A stretch of DNA of 48,995 nucleotides, from contig JAFUSU010000023.1 of NCBI GenBank assembly GCA_017467515.1, positions 1 to 48,995 on the forward strand. Direction: 5' to 3'. Source of the stretch: Alphaproteobacteria bacterium. Its GTDB lineage: Bacteria; Pseudomonadota; Alphaproteobacteria; RF32; CAG-239. The notes beneath the pieces were generated by a model. It searched no databases, had not been told where the DNA came from, and worked only from the letters and a program-made list of their open reading frames with translations. Shown here in pieces: positions 7,088 through 15,996 of the stretch. Made by a program: the position numbers and the translations under genes. Every line of letters starts with the position of its first letter. Positions within the stretch are counted from its first letter, which is position 1.

Positions 7088-8467
7088 ATGTACGACATAT
7101 ATCTAAGTAATACGTTAACGCGGCGCAAAGATAAATTTGTGCCTCTTGATACCGATAACGTCAGAATGTATGTCTGTGGGCCGACTGTTTATGATCGTGC
7201 CCATTTAGGTAACGGCAAAACGCCCGTATCGTATGATGTTTTGTTCCGCCTTTTACGTTATGTTTACGGGGCAAATCATGTGACTTATGTTTCCAATATT
7301 ACGGATGTCGATGATAAAATTTTAAACAAACATAAGGAAACGGGAAAACCCATTCGCGAAATTACGGAAGAAACCTATAATTGGTATATTGCCGATATGA
7401 AAAAACTCGGTAATTTGGAGCCGAATGCACGTCCGCGAGCAACTGATTATATTCAGGAAATGATAGAAATCGTCAAAAAATTGTTGGCAAACGGACATGC
7501 TTATGAGGCTCAGGGACACGTTTTGTTCTCAGTCGATTCTATGCCGGGATACGGTAGTCTTTCCGGCCGCTCAATGAAGGAAATGTTAGCCGGAGCAAGG
7601 ATAGACGTTGCTGATTATAAGAAAAATCCGGCTGATTTCATTTTGTGGAAACCCTCTGATGCGGATCAACCCGGCTGGAATAGCCCGTGGGGATACGGCC
7701 GTCCAGGGTGGCATCTGGAATGTACGGCAATGAGTTCTCATTTATTGGGGGCGGACTTTGATATTCACGGTGGCGGTAATGACCTGATTTTTCCTCATCA
7801 CGAAAATGAATGCGCACAATCTCAATGCGCTTTTCCAAATTCTAAATTTGCACGCTATTGGGTTCATGCCGGAATGTTGATGGTTGATGGCGTTAAAATG
7901 TCTAAATCATTGGGTAATTTTTATACGTTGGATGAAGTGTTGGAAAAAGCTCCGGCAGAAGCTTTACGGTTGCTGTTTTTAACGGCTCATTATCACCAGC
8001 CGTTTAATTTTACCTTTGAAGGCTTGACAAACGCAAAAACAACATTGGATAAGTTTTACAATGCCTTATTGAAAGTTCAAGATATAGAAAGTGAAAATAT
8101 TGAGCCGACAGACGGTTTAATCAAAGCTTTATGTGATGATTTGAATACACCGATGGCCTTAACTTTTTTGCATGAAGATGTCAATCGCTTAAATAAAGCA
8201 GAAACCGTAGCGGAAAAGAAACATTGGAAGTCACAGCTTTTAGCGGATGCTTATATGCTGGGTTTGCTGTTTCAAAAACCGGAGGCTTGGTTTAAAGGGG
8301 ATAGTGATAATAATGAGGAATCTGAGATAGAAGCCAAAATTCAAGCTCGTTTGGAAGCCAAAAAAAATAAAGATTGGGCGACGGCAGATGCTATTCGTAA
8401 TGAATTAAAAGAGAAGGGGATCATTCTGGAAGATACCCCTCAGGGAACAACGTGGAAGAAAATCTGA
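7088..8467 (+). CDS. cysS: Cysteine-tRNA ligase
   Basis: 459 residues from the ATG at 7088, which has AACGGAAAGG ending 7 bases upstream; a TTG two codons earlier is less likely. Class I synthetase: a zinc-ligand Cys sits in MYVCGPTVYD (~residue 27), the HIGH equivalent is HLGN, and KMSKSLGN lies near residue 270. The WHLECTAM and HHENECAQS motifs, which include further zinc ligands and the cysteine pocket, are present. The C-terminal DALR-like and small terminal domains are complete. It charges tRNA-Cys. It lies directly after gltX and is convergent with the lipoprotein gene, whose stop is only 7 bases away. Confidence 0.96.
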   Translation: MYDIYLSNTLTRRKDKFVPLDTDNVRMYVCGPTVYDRAHLGNGKTPVSYDVLFRLLRYVYGANHVTYVSNITDVDDKILNKHKETGKPIREITEETYNWYIADMKKLGNLEPNARPRATDYIQEMIEIVKKLLANGHAYEAQGHVLFSVDSMPGYGSLSGRSMKEMLAGARIDVADYKKNPADFILWKPSDADQPGWNSPWGYGRPGWHLECTAMSSHLLGADFDIHGGGNDLIFPHHENECAQSQCAFPNSKFARYWVHAGMLMVDGVKMSKSLGNFYTLDEVLEKAPAEALRLLFLTAHYHQPFNFTFEGLTNAKTTLDKFYNALLKVQDIESENIEPTDGLIKALCDDLNTPMALTFLHEDVNRLNKAETVAEKKHWKSQLLADAYMLGLLFQKPEAWFKGDSDNNEESEIEAKIQARLEAKKNKDWATADAIRNELKEKGIILEDTPQGTTWKKI

Positions 8468-8474
8468 GAAACAG

Positions 8475-8948
8475 TTAGAAAGACTCATAAATAAAGGGCA
8501 AATCTTGCATAACGCGTTCGGGTTTATACTGATATATGTTCGTTGTGCTCGGGATATTATCGGTACGGTGTGTGTACCCCCTGTCTTCCATACAAATACG
8601 GTATTTACGGGGGCTTGAGCCGTCATTTTCTCTCATAGAACGAACAACGACCGGCTGAGCGCCCGGATATGCAACATAACTTGCCCAGATACCGCGATCG
8701 GCGTGCCAATTAGCTCTTAAATCGAGTTTGACTTCTTCTGAAAAAAACCAAGATCTGAAATCAGGAACATGGAAACCTTCTGCTTTACGCATACATTCCG
8801 AATGATCTCTGGCAAATTTTTCAATACCTGTTTTGGGACGTTCCCAATGATAAATAATCTGACCTTGTGCCGAGTCCCAATAAAACCAACTGCAACCGCA
8901 TAAAGATAAAACTAAGGCTGATGTGTATATAAATTTTTTCATCGTCAA
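8475..8948 (-). CDS. Small exported lipoprotein, hypothetical
   Basis: 157 residues. N-terminal signal with lipobox-like LCGC around residue 18, so probably lipid-anchored in the envelope. The mature part is rich in Trp, Arg and Tyr and has paired Cys residues (C in SECMRK and C in RICMEDRGY). The C-M-x-x-RGY ending resembles the many small proteobacterial lipoproteins with a 'C-M-x-x-x-GW/GY' element, but I do not assign a family. The start overlaps the stop of the upstream fzlA-like gene as ATGA, implying translational coupling; an internal ATG two codons later is an alternative start. It may act with FzlA, or may only share its transcript. Confidence 0.75.
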   Translation of the reverse strand: MTMKKFIYTSALVLSLCGCSWFYWDSAQGQIIYHWERPKTGIEKFARDHSECMRKAEGFHVPDFRSWFFSEEVKLDLRANWHADRGIWASYVAYPGAQPVVVRSMRENDGSSPRKYRICMEDRGYTHRTDNIPSTTNIYQYKPERVMQDLPFIYESF

Positions 8949-9610
8949 AAATCCAAATCAGCGTAACTGCGAGCAGGCAGAATGCCTTTGATGCTGTCTT
9001 TCAAAATATCCTTGAAACTCGGGCGGGATTTTATTTTGGAATACCAAAGTTTTGCATTTTTATAATCATCCCAAGGAATATCACCCAAATAATCTAAGAT
9101 AGATAAGTTAGCAGCGGCGGAAATGTCAGCCATAGAGAAAAAATCTCCGGCTAAATAGTTGTTTTGCTCAGTCAACCAGTCAATATACTCTAAATGAAAA
9201 GCGAGGTTGTTATAACCGTTTTTTAAAATTTTAGAATCCGGTGTTTTTCCGAAAGCAAAACGTTTGTGAACCTTTTCATAAACAATGTTACGATAGACAT
9301 CACGATTAAATTTTACATCAAACCATTCGGTTAAACGGCGGACTTCTGCTCGTTCTTTAGGTGTTGAAGGCAACAATTTATTATCTTTAGATGTTTCTTC
9401 CAAAAACTCACAAATGGCAGTATTTCCGCAAAGAACATTCCCGTCATAAATAAAAATAGGTAACTCTCCGGCGGGATTAAGCTTATAGCACTCTTGAGAT
9501 AAGTGCCAAGGCTCTTCCTCCCGTAACACAAACAGCATTTTCTTTTCGCTCATAATAATCCGTACTTTTCGAGAAGCGGGAGAAACGGAATGTTGCACTA
9601 AAAGAACCAT
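8945..9610 (-). CDS. fzlA: FzlA-like GST-fold FtsZ-binding protein
   Basis: 221 residues with a thioredoxin-like N-terminal domain (SPASRKVRI, NPAGELPIF, CGNTAICEFLEE) and an all-helical C-terminal GST domain. Features match the alphaproteobacterial FzlA group rather than catalytic GSTs: EVRRL-x-EWFD-x-KFN, YEKVHKRF, LSILDYLGDIPWDDY, IKSRPSFKDIL, and the conserved C-terminal tail YADLDF. In Caulobacter FzlA binds FtsZ filaments and is needed for constriction, with the C-terminal tail important for division signalling; transfer of that role to this protein is inference. It is the first gene of a two-gene minus-strand unit with the small lipoprotein. Confidence 0.85.
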   Translation of the reverse strand: MVLLVQHSVSPASRKVRIIMSEKKMLFVLREEEPWHLSQECYKLNPAGELPIFIYDGNVLCGNTAICEFLEETSKDNKLLPSTPKERAEVRRLTEWFDVKFNRDVYRNIVYEKVHKRFAFGKTPDSKILKNGYNNLAFHLEYIDWLTEQNNYLAGDFFSMADISAAANLSILDYLGDIPWDDYKNAKLWYSKIKSRPSFKDILKDSIKGILPARSYADLDF

Positions 9611-9695
9611 AATTTTTACCTTAAAAAACTTTACTTATACATAACATATCAAAGAGTATATAGAAGGTCAATCAAGAGATGAAAACTGCATACAA

Positions 9696-10541
9696 CTATT
9701 TTACAAAAGATGGAGGAACAGTACCTCTTGCATCTTCATCAGCTTTTTTAATTCGTTCTATAATTAAGTTCTGAATTTCTTTTTTTAGCTGTTCGTGTTG
9801 AGGGCGCAAAACGTCTTTGATGGTATTGACTGTACGCTTAGAATTTTTTGTCAGTGCTGACGTGCCGATAAATAATGGCATATCCCAAATGGCACGAGGC
9901 GACATTTGAACCATATCTCTGATGCCCAATTTGGCTTGCTCTAAAGCGCCATAATAACGGCTGGTCAGAATATAATCGACATTTCCTATAAAGAGTTGTT
10001 CGTAAAGCTTTTCTGAATTGTCAAATTTTTGAATATTTAACTTTGATAATTCGTTTGAAACATAATCTGATAAGTGCTCACGGCTGTCGATGGCTCCTTT
10101 TAGATTTTGAAGATCTTTTTTGGAAGTCAGCTTGAGCTCTCTATCAGGCATAGTGACCGGAACAATCGGATTATTTAAAATAGAGGGATAAACTAATTCA
10201 ATACCGATATATTTTTCGGTGTCATAGTAAGCTCCGAGTAAAATATCAATATGTCCGTTAAGAACATTTTCGATGGCAAGGTCGTATGTTTGTTCCATTT
10301 TGTATTCTACTTTGTGTTTGGAGTTTTTGCTGAGAGCATCAACAAAAGGTTGAAACAGAGTTGAAATCGTATGGGGATTATTCTGTTCTTGCCCGAAGGG
10401 TGGATAATCATAAAAAGAGGTCGCTATAATGCGCTTTTCTTGAGATAAAGATTCCGATCTTTCTGTCACTAAAGCGTTAACTTGAGTATAAGTTACAATG
10501 CAGAGAATAAATAAGCAGAAAAATATTAACGTTTTTTTCAT
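9696..10541 (-). CDS. Periplasmic solute-binding protein, family 3-like
   Basis: 281 residues from the ATG at 10541, which follows AGAGGTG by 6 bases; the frame can be extended eight codons upstream but without an RBS. A signal peptide covers residues ~1-24. The mature protein starts with RIIATSFYDYPPFG, the typical first strand and ligand loop of the PBP2 fold, with later matches such as NGHIDILLG and NVDYILTSRYYG. It lacks a recognisable specific ligand signature. There are no transporter genes next to it, and a sensor or chemotaxis role cannot be excluded. It is transcribed away from flaF. Confidence 0.7.
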   Translation of the reverse strand: MKKTLIFFCLFILCIVTYTQVNALVTERSESLSQEKRIIATSFYDYPPFGQEQNNPHTISTLFQPFVDALSKNSKHKVEYKMEQTYDLAIENVLNGHIDILLGAYYDTEKYIGIELVYPSILNNPIVPVTMPDRELKLTSKKDLQNLKGAIDSREHLSDYVSNELSKLNIQKFDNSEKLYEQLFIGNVDYILTSRYYGALEQAKLGIRDMVQMSPRAIWDMPLFIGTSALTKNSKRTVNTIKDVLRPQHEQLKKEIQNLIIERIKKADEDARGTVPPSFVK

Positions 10542-10629
10542 TAAACACCTCTTTACTACTAACAATAAATTAACTAAACTATGTTAATAAATATTTTATA
10601 CAAAGTCAAATATCAAAGCAGAGAGAAAA

Positions 10630-11010
10630 ATGTATCAAACACAAGGATATACACAAAATTATGCGGCTGCTCAAAAAGAGGGGCTAACGCAAAAAGAGTT
10701 AGAAAGCCGCGCATTTATAAATACGGCTTCAATGTTGAATCGAATTAAAGAACATTGGGAAACAGAGAAAAAAGAGCTTCCCGAAGCCTTAGAAAAAAAT
10801 AGAATGCTGTGGAGTATTATTGCCAGTGCAATGAAAGAAGATGATTGCCCTCAACCGCAGGCAATCAGAAATAATATTATACAACTGGCTGCCTTTGTTT
10901 TTAAGAGAACTTTAGATTTGTTGGGTGAACCTAAACCCGAAGGACTTGATGCTCTCATTAATATTAATATGAATATCGCTAGAGGTTTGAACGGCAGTGC
11001 AGCAGATTAA
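10630..11010 (+). CDS. flaF: Flagellar biosynthesis regulator FlaF
   Basis: 126 residues, all helical in appearance, matching the FlaF family of alphaproteobacteria: an N-terminal Y-x(n)-AY/NYAAAQ region, LESRAFINTASML, then NRMLWSIIASAMKEDDCPQP and a final ININ-x-N-IARGL. In Caulobacter FlaF promotes flagellin production and secretion and opposes FlbT; no flbT is in this window. The gene sits just upstream of the hook operon rather than beside the flagellins at 47.8 kb. It has its own strong terminator, so it is a single-gene unit. Confidence 0.85.
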   Translation: MYQTQGYTQNYAAAQKEGLTQKELESRAFINTASMLNRIKEHWETEKKELPEALEKNRMLWSIIASAMKEDDCPQPQAIRNNIIQLAAFVFKRTLDLLGEPKPEGLDALININMNIARGLNGSAAD

Positions 11011-11030
11011 TCGCTTTTGATGTCAGATAA

Positions 11031-11054
11031 AAGAGGGCTGAGCCCTCTTTTTTT
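11031..11054 (+). terminator. Intrinsic terminator of flaF
   Basis: AAGAGGGC-TGA-GCCCTCTT stem-loop followed by a run of T to 11054, 20 bases after the flaF stop codon. It separates flaF from the sigma-54 promoter that follows. Confidence 0.9.
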
Positions 11055-11073
11055 ATGTCTTTTTTATTTTTTT

Positions 11074-11089
11074 TGGCACGGTATTTGCA
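11074..11089 (+). promoter_or_regulatory. Sigma-54 promoter of fliK-flgD-flgE
   Basis: TGGCACG-GTAT-TTGCA is an exact match to the -24/-12 consensus (TGGCACG-N4-TTGCW), with GG at 11075-11076 and GC at 11087-11088. The fliK start is at 11117, giving a leader of about 16 bases with the RBS GGAAGG. The sigma-54 activator FlbD is encoded downstream in the same cluster, which fits the class III/hook-gene logic known from Caulobacter. Confidence 0.92.
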
Positions 11090-11116
11090 TTTAACAAATA
11101 AAGGAAGGGCAAAACG

Positions 11117-12748
11117 ATGCAAATATCTGATGTAAATAATAATTTGCTCGCTGCTATGACAGGGCAAAATATTCAAAAAACAGAAGTCGATTCTGAAAGT
11201 AATCGGTTTGCTGATTTATTGGTTTTGCCAGAAGACAAAATTCAAAAACCGGCATTTGAAACGGCTTCTTTTCAAGATAAATCTCAAAAATTTATTGCGG
11301 AAAAAAATACGACTGAAGTTAAGGCTTTTGATAATATTGAGCGAAAATATGCCGATCCTGAACAAGTGAAAACTCAGTCGACTGAAAAGACTGTAGAAAA
11401 TAAAGTAGAAAATAAACAAGTCGATGATAAACAAACAAAAGAAAAATCAGATGCAACAGAAAAAGAATCTTCAATAAATAAAGAAGCATCTGAAAACGCG
11501 ACAAATGAGGTATCTTACGGACAAAATTCGGAAAAGGTTGAAAGTGGTAAAGAGGGAACGGAAGTTGACGGAGTTGCGTTTTTGATGGCGGCTGTGCCTG
11601 AGGCTAATGTTGTTCTTGCTGACGATGAACGGATAATAATAGAAAATACTGAAGCTTTGCCTGTTGTAAGTGAAGATGGACTTTTAATGAGTGATGCCGG
11701 CGATGCTCTTGTAACAGCTCCTCAAACAGAACAAATTTCTGAAAATTTGACGGTGCCTGTAACGGAAAATAATGAAGCAATTTCCGCGGAAGATATTCAA
11801 CCGGTAGCGGATAAAATTGAAGAAAATATAGTTCAAACAAACTTGAATGATAGTGAAGTTGTTCTGACACAGCAAAAAATTGCTTCTGATGAGCCGAGCG
11901 TGAATATAGAAAAAGACCTCGTTAATCAGCAAGAGGAAAAAATTGCCGAAATCTTACCGGAAGATAAAAAAGTAGAAATAAAAGTTTCTGTCAGTGAAGA
12001 TAAGGTTATTGCTAAGCCTCAACAGAATATTTCTGAAAATGTTATTGTGGCGCAAGATATCGAATTACAAGATGTGAAAAATGAAGCTGATATATCTGAT
12101 GGTGTTTTATTGGGACAAGCTAAATCCGAACAAGAGATAAGTAAACCTACCGTCATAGCGGCTCCGGTAACTGAAGTTCAAACAAATACGCAAAATCAAA
12201 CGGTATCCGATAAAGGAGTTGTTCAAGTAATCGATGTTGAAAATGTAGTTCAAACATCAGCTGTTGTTCAAGCTGTCAATGATAGCAAGATAAGTGCTAT
12301 GGTGACTGAAAATGATAATGTCAATGACATATATAATAAAGGACTGACCAGAGAAGTTGCCGAACAGATTAAGGTAAATATCACTCAGTCGGCTATTAAA
12401 GGAATTGATAAAATTGAAATTCAACTGAAGCCGGCAGAATTAGGACAGGTTGATATCAAATTAAACATTGATAAAACAGGTAAGATTCAAGCTCAAATTA
12501 TTGCATCGAATGCAGATACTTTGGCATTGCTTGAAAATGATACGGATATCTTAAAAGAAGCTTTTAATAATGCAGGTTATCAAGCAGAAGATGAAAGTTT
12601 CAGTTTTAGCCACAGAGGTGGTCAGGAAACAGAAAATGAACAAGAAAAACTGCGCACATTTATTGGAGAAGTCATAGAAAAAGATGTAGCCGAAGAAATG
12701 GCAGCGAATGATTATATCAGCGCAGACGGTGTGAATATTAGAGTTTAA
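11117..12748 (+). CDS. fliK: Flagellar hook-length control protein FliK
   Basis: 543 residues. The first ~400 are low-complexity, acidic and rich in Glu, Lys, Val and Asn, as in the extended ruler part of FliK. The conserved C-terminal Flg_hook domain lies at about 414-500, with the signature KIEIQLKPAELGQVDIKLN followed by AQIIASNADTLALLE. FliK is exported while the hook grows, measures length, and switches the export gate protein FlhB to filament substrates. It is the first gene after the sigma-54 promoter and is followed by flgD and flgE. Several antisense frames here are low-complexity shadows. A second FliK-like protein occurs at 24962. Confidence 0.88.
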   Translation: MQISDVNNNLLAAMTGQNIQKTEVDSESNRFADLLVLPEDKIQKPAFETASFQDKSQKFIAEKNTTEVKAFDNIERKYADPEQVKTQSTEKTVENKVENKQVDDKQTKEKSDATEKESSINKEASENATNEVSYGQNSEKVESGKEGTEVDGVAFLMAAVPEANVVLADDERIIIENTEALPVVSEDGLLMSDAGDALVTAPQTEQISENLTVPVTENNEAISAEDIQPVADKIEENIVQTNLNDSEVVLTQQKIASDEPSVNIEKDLVNQQEEKIAEILPEDKKVEIKVSVSEDKVIAKPQQNISENVIVAQDIELQDVKNEADISDGVLLGQAKSEQEISKPTVIAAPVTEVQTNTQNQTVSDKGVVQVIDVENVVQTSAVVQAVNDSKISAMVTENDNVNDIYNKGLTREVAEQIKVNITQSAIKGIDKIEIQLKPAELGQVDIKLNIDKTGKIQAQIIASNADTLALLENDTDILKEAFNNAGYQAEDESFSFSHRGGQETENEQEKLRTFIGEVIEKDVAEEMAANDYISADGVNIRV

Positions 12749-12759
12749 AGGAGAAAAAG

Positions 12760-13581
12760 ATGACAGATATTAGTGCAATTAACGGGTATGCATCGAGTAC
12801 GGCCAATGCTGCAGATGCAACAAAAGCATCTCAGACATTGTCGGCAGATATGAATACCTTTTTAACGTTGTTAACAACACAACTGAAATATCAAGATCCT
12901 CTTGATCCGACAGATACATCTGAATTTACAAGCCAGTTGGTTCAATATTCAAATGTCGAACAAGCAATTCAAACAAACCAAAAATTGGATTCTTTGATTG
13001 CCTTAAATAACAATAATTTAGGAGCTCAAGCTGTTTCATATATCGGTAAAGTTGCCCAAGTTCTCGGCGATGTTATGCCTCTTGAAAACGGTCAGGCTCA
13101 AGCAACCTATACCTTAGATAAAGATGTCTTAAGCAGTACGATTATGGTTAAAAACAGCAAAGGGGATATCGTCTATACGGAAACAGGTAACAAAATTTCC
13201 GGAACACATACGTTTAAGTGGGATGGAAAAGATAAGAACGGTAACCAATTGGAAGACGGAGCATATCAGATTTTGGTAAATACCACAACAGCGCCGGGAG
13301 AAACAGCGGCTTCTGTGGTAACGACAATTTTAGGAAAAGTGACCGGTGTCGCCAGTGACAGCAAAGGTGTATATATCGGACTAGGTGATTCTGTTACGGC
13401 GAACCTGAGTGATATTTTGACGATTCGGGATGGTGACTTTTTTGATAAAAATAAATCTTCGGCAGAAGCTGAAGCAAACGCTTCTCAAACAGAAGCAAAC
13501 AAGACTTCGACGGCAAGCATTATCGATGAAGTTGTAGATACGGTCTCTGATGTGGCTAAAGCCGCAACGGTGATTTTATAA
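12760..13581 (+). CDS. flgD: Flagellar hook cap/assembly protein FlgD
   Basis: 273 residues. The N-terminal FlgD signature is at ~31-70 (FLTLLTTQLKYQDPLDP, then S-EFTSQLVQYSNVEQ). It is followed by a FlgD Tudor/Ig-like domain containing the family motif F-x-WDGKD-x-NGN near residues 150-170. The C-terminal ~45 residues are a Glu/Ala/Ser-rich tail beyond the usual domain. FlgD caps the growing hook and allows FlgE subunits to polymerise. RBS AAAGGAGAAAAAG lies immediately after fliK. Second gene of the sigma-54-controlled hook operon. Confidence 0.92.
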   Translation: MTDISAINGYASSTANAADATKASQTLSADMNTFLTLLTTQLKYQDPLDPTDTSEFTSQLVQYSNVEQAIQTNQKLDSLIALNNNNLGAQAVSYIGKVAQVLGDVMPLENGQAQATYTLDKDVLSSTIMVKNSKGDIVYTETGNKISGTHTFKWDGKDKNGNQLEDGAYQILVNTTTAPGETAASVVTTILGKVTGVASDSKGVYIGLGDSVTANLSDILTIRDGDFFDKNKSSAEAEANASQTEANKTSTASIIDEVVDTVSDVAKAATVIL

Positions 13582-13605
13582 TTATAAAACTTTAGGAGAA
13601 AAACA

Positions 13606-15816
13606 ATGAGTATTTTAGGTTCAATGAGATCTGGCGTATCAGGGCTTGCTGCGCAGTCTAGTGCATTCAGTGCAATTTCTGATAATATTTCAAACTTGAG
13701 TACTGTTGGTTACAAAGGAACAGATACGGCTTTCAAAACATTGGTAACAAAGCAAACCACAAGTAGTGCTTATTCTTCAGGTGGTGTACAATCTGTTTCA
13801 ACACAAGGAATTAGTACACAAGGTTTATTGTCTTCGTCTTCATCTTCAACAGACTTAGCAATCAGTGGTAACGGTTATTTTGTTGTTAACCAAGCAGCAA
13901 CACCTGGAAGCGGAGACATTTGGGCATACACTCGTGCCGGTAGCTTTACGACAGATACAAACGGTTACTTACGTAACAGCGGTGGCTTTTATGCACAAGC
14001 TTGGAGTCTATTGCCGTGGGACGGTTCTCCGGATGCATCTGTTGTTAATATTCAAGGTATTAACTATATGAAAGCCTACTACGATACAAATGGCCAAGTT
14101 GTTTATATTAACGATAATATTATCGATTCTACCAATTTGAAGCCGATTAATTTAGCAACCATTGGCGGTACGGCAACTCCGACCACACAATTATCTATGG
14201 GGGCAAATTTACCGGCATCGGCAGCCATCGGGGCTTCTCAAAAAATTTCAGCTTTAATTTATGACAGTCTTGGAAATGCAAGCAACTTGAGTATTGATTA
14301 TACCAAGACCGGTTCAAATCACTGGAGTATGGGGGTTAGCATTCCGAGTGGTGCCGCGAATATTACTTTAACAAACTCTGCCGAAAATAACAGTGTTTAC
14401 TATGCTGCCGGACAACTTGAATTTTCATCAGTTCCGACAAACGGATCACAAATCAGCATAACAGATGCTTCTTTAGGAACAACGCCGGTTGTTTTCGAAT
14501 TTGTTGATGATGTTGCCGGATACACAGGATCAAATATTGCCGTAAAGAGAGATGTCAACGATATTGCTGAAACGGTTAAAAATTTAGTAACAGCTATGAA
14601 AGAAAACTTACCTTCAGGAGATCGTTTTTCCGCAAGTAACAATACCGTTAAAATCGTTCAATCAATTGTTGGTGCGGAATTAGAAATCGATGCCAGCAAA
14701 ACATTGGCTTGCGTTCAAAGTGCTGCCAAACCAAATCAGGCAACCGGTGTTCCGACAGGTATCTTTAAAGTTGCCGAGTTAGATAAAGCAAATAAGAACG
14801 GCGGCGCCTTAACATTTACATCAACAAATGCTTCAGATTATACGGGAGCGCAGTCTTTTATGGTTGGTGAAAAATGGTTTAAGTTTGTGACAACATCATC
14901 AGCCAGTACAGATCCCAGAGATGGCAGTACGGCAAAGCCTTATGAATTAAATATTGATAATGCAATGGTTGGTGGAAAAGTTTCCCCTGAGGCTGTTGTC
15001 AATATGTTACACGGGGCAATAGTCGCAAATGTGCCAAACAGCGAATGTTATGTTGCCAGCGGAAAAACACTCGAAATTTTACCGACAACAACCAGTATGG
15101 ATATCACTTTCAACTTTACAAGTATTGGTTCCATTGCTGAAGGTACTTATAGAGTTGAAAACTCAAGCACATGGTCTTCAATTATAACAAATTCAAAATT
15201 GGTTAATACTTTTGATGACTATGCAGGGACAACGCAATTAGGCAGCCAAGTATCAGCTATTCTGTTTAATGCAGACGGTACGCCGAAGTCTTTTGGTGTT
15301 GACTCATTAAATGTTGATTGGGCAAACGGTGCAAAGGATATGAGCCCGGACAATGGTAACAATGTTGCTGTCGGTATGGGAAATGTCGGTACCAGTGACG
15401 GTTTTACTCAATTATCCGGAGATTTTTCTACCTCTTATATCAAACAAGACGGTGCAAAATTTGGTAACTATTCCGGTGTTGATATTGATTCAAACGGTGT
15501 CGTTACGGCAGTCTTTGATAATGGTGAAACACATCCGATTGCTATTCTGCCTTTAGCGACATTTTCTAATCCTAACGGGATGTCTGCTTTAACCGGTAAC
15601 GTTTGGATTGCCAGTGATTCATCAGGACAAGCAATGTTGAAACAAGCCGGAAGTAATGGCGCCGGTGAAATCACTTCTTATTCATTAGAAGATTCAACGG
15701 TTGATTTAGCCAATGAATTATCAAATATGGTCGTTGTTCAGAGAGCGTACTCTGCCTCTACAAAAATTATTACGACCGCAGATGAGATGCTCGATGAATT
15801 GACAAGAATGGTCTAG
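13606..15816 (+). CDS. flgE: Flagellar hook protein FlgE
   Basis: 736 residues. The N-terminal flagellar rod/hook signature (SGVSGLAAQSSAFSAISDN-type, then VGYKGTDTAF) and the C-terminal hook signature (ELSNMVVVQRAYSASTKII, ending DEMLDELTRMV) form the D0 core. A long, Ser/Thr/Ala-rich middle (D1-D2 and extra domains) makes it much longer than the ~400-residue enterobacterial FlgE and in the range of large hook proteins. It polymerises into the universal joint of the flagellum and is exported without a cleaved signal. RBS TTTAGGAGAAAAAC. Last gene before a 180-base gap to fliF. Confidence 0.93.
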   Translation: MSILGSMRSGVSGLAAQSSAFSAISDNISNLSTVGYKGTDTAFKTLVTKQTTSSAYSSGGVQSVSTQGISTQGLLSSSSSSTDLAISGNGYFVVNQAATPGSGDIWAYTRAGSFTTDTNGYLRNSGGFYAQAWSLLPWDGSPDASVVNIQGINYMKAYYDTNGQVVYINDNIIDSTNLKPINLATIGGTATPTTQLSMGANLPASAAIGASQKISALIYDSLGNASNLSIDYTKTGSNHWSMGVSIPSGAANITLTNSAENNSVYYAAGQLEFSSVPTNGSQISITDASLGTTPVVFEFVDDVAGYTGSNIAVKRDVNDIAETVKNLVTAMKENLPSGDRFSASNNTVKIVQSIVGAELEIDASKTLACVQSAAKPNQATGVPTGIFKVAELDKANKNGGALTFTSTNASDYTGAQSFMVGEKWFKFVTTSSASTDPRDGSTAKPYELNIDNAMVGGKVSPEAVVNMLHGAIVANVPNSECYVASGKTLEILPTTTSMDITFNFTSIGSIAEGTYRVENSSTWSSIITNSKLVNTFDDYAGTTQLGSQVSAILFNADGTPKSFGVDSLNVDWANGAKDMSPDNGNNVAVGMGNVGTSDGFTQLSGDFSTSYIKQDGAKFGNYSGVDIDSNGVVTAVFDNGETHPIAILPLATFSNPNGMSALTGNVWIASDSSGQAMLKQAGSNGAGEITSYSLEDSTVDLANELSNMVVVQRAYSASTKIITTADEMLDELTRMV

Positions 15817-15851
15817 TTCTAAAGTAACTCATTGATTTTTCTTCTCTTTAA

Positions 15852-15877
15852 AGGCTCCAGCTGAAAGGTTGGGGCCT
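15852..15877 (+). other. Stem-loop in the flgE-fliF gap
   Basis: AGGCTCCAGCT / GGTTGGGGCCT can form an ~10-bp stem including G-T pairs with a tiny loop, 35 bases after flgE. There is no T run after it, so it may be a weak terminator or an mRNA end-processing element. The rest of the 15817-15996 gap is AT-rich. I see no convincing sigma-54 element or TTAA-N7-TTAA CtrA box there. Confidence 0.35.
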
Positions 15878-15996
15878 ATAAGAGTGTGATTAAACTGTGA
15901 ATATGTTAATATAAAAGTTCACTAAACATAAAAAGTAAGTTAATCATAGTATAGGTCTGTTAATGTCTGTGAAAAGGTTAAAAGATAGGACTAGCT

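Noticed and set aside
9331..9531. Separate small gene inside fzlA on the same strand
   Set aside because: Different frame within a complete, recognised gene; no own RBS.
11216..11932. Minus-strand frames opposite fliK
   Set aside because: Leu/Phe/Tyr-biased shadows of the low-complexity Glu/Lys-rich fliK sequence.
15817..15996. CtrA or sigma-54 site ahead of fliF
   Set aside because: TTAA pairs are present but not at 7-base spacing, and no GG-N10-GC element fits; a real promoter may exist but is not visible.
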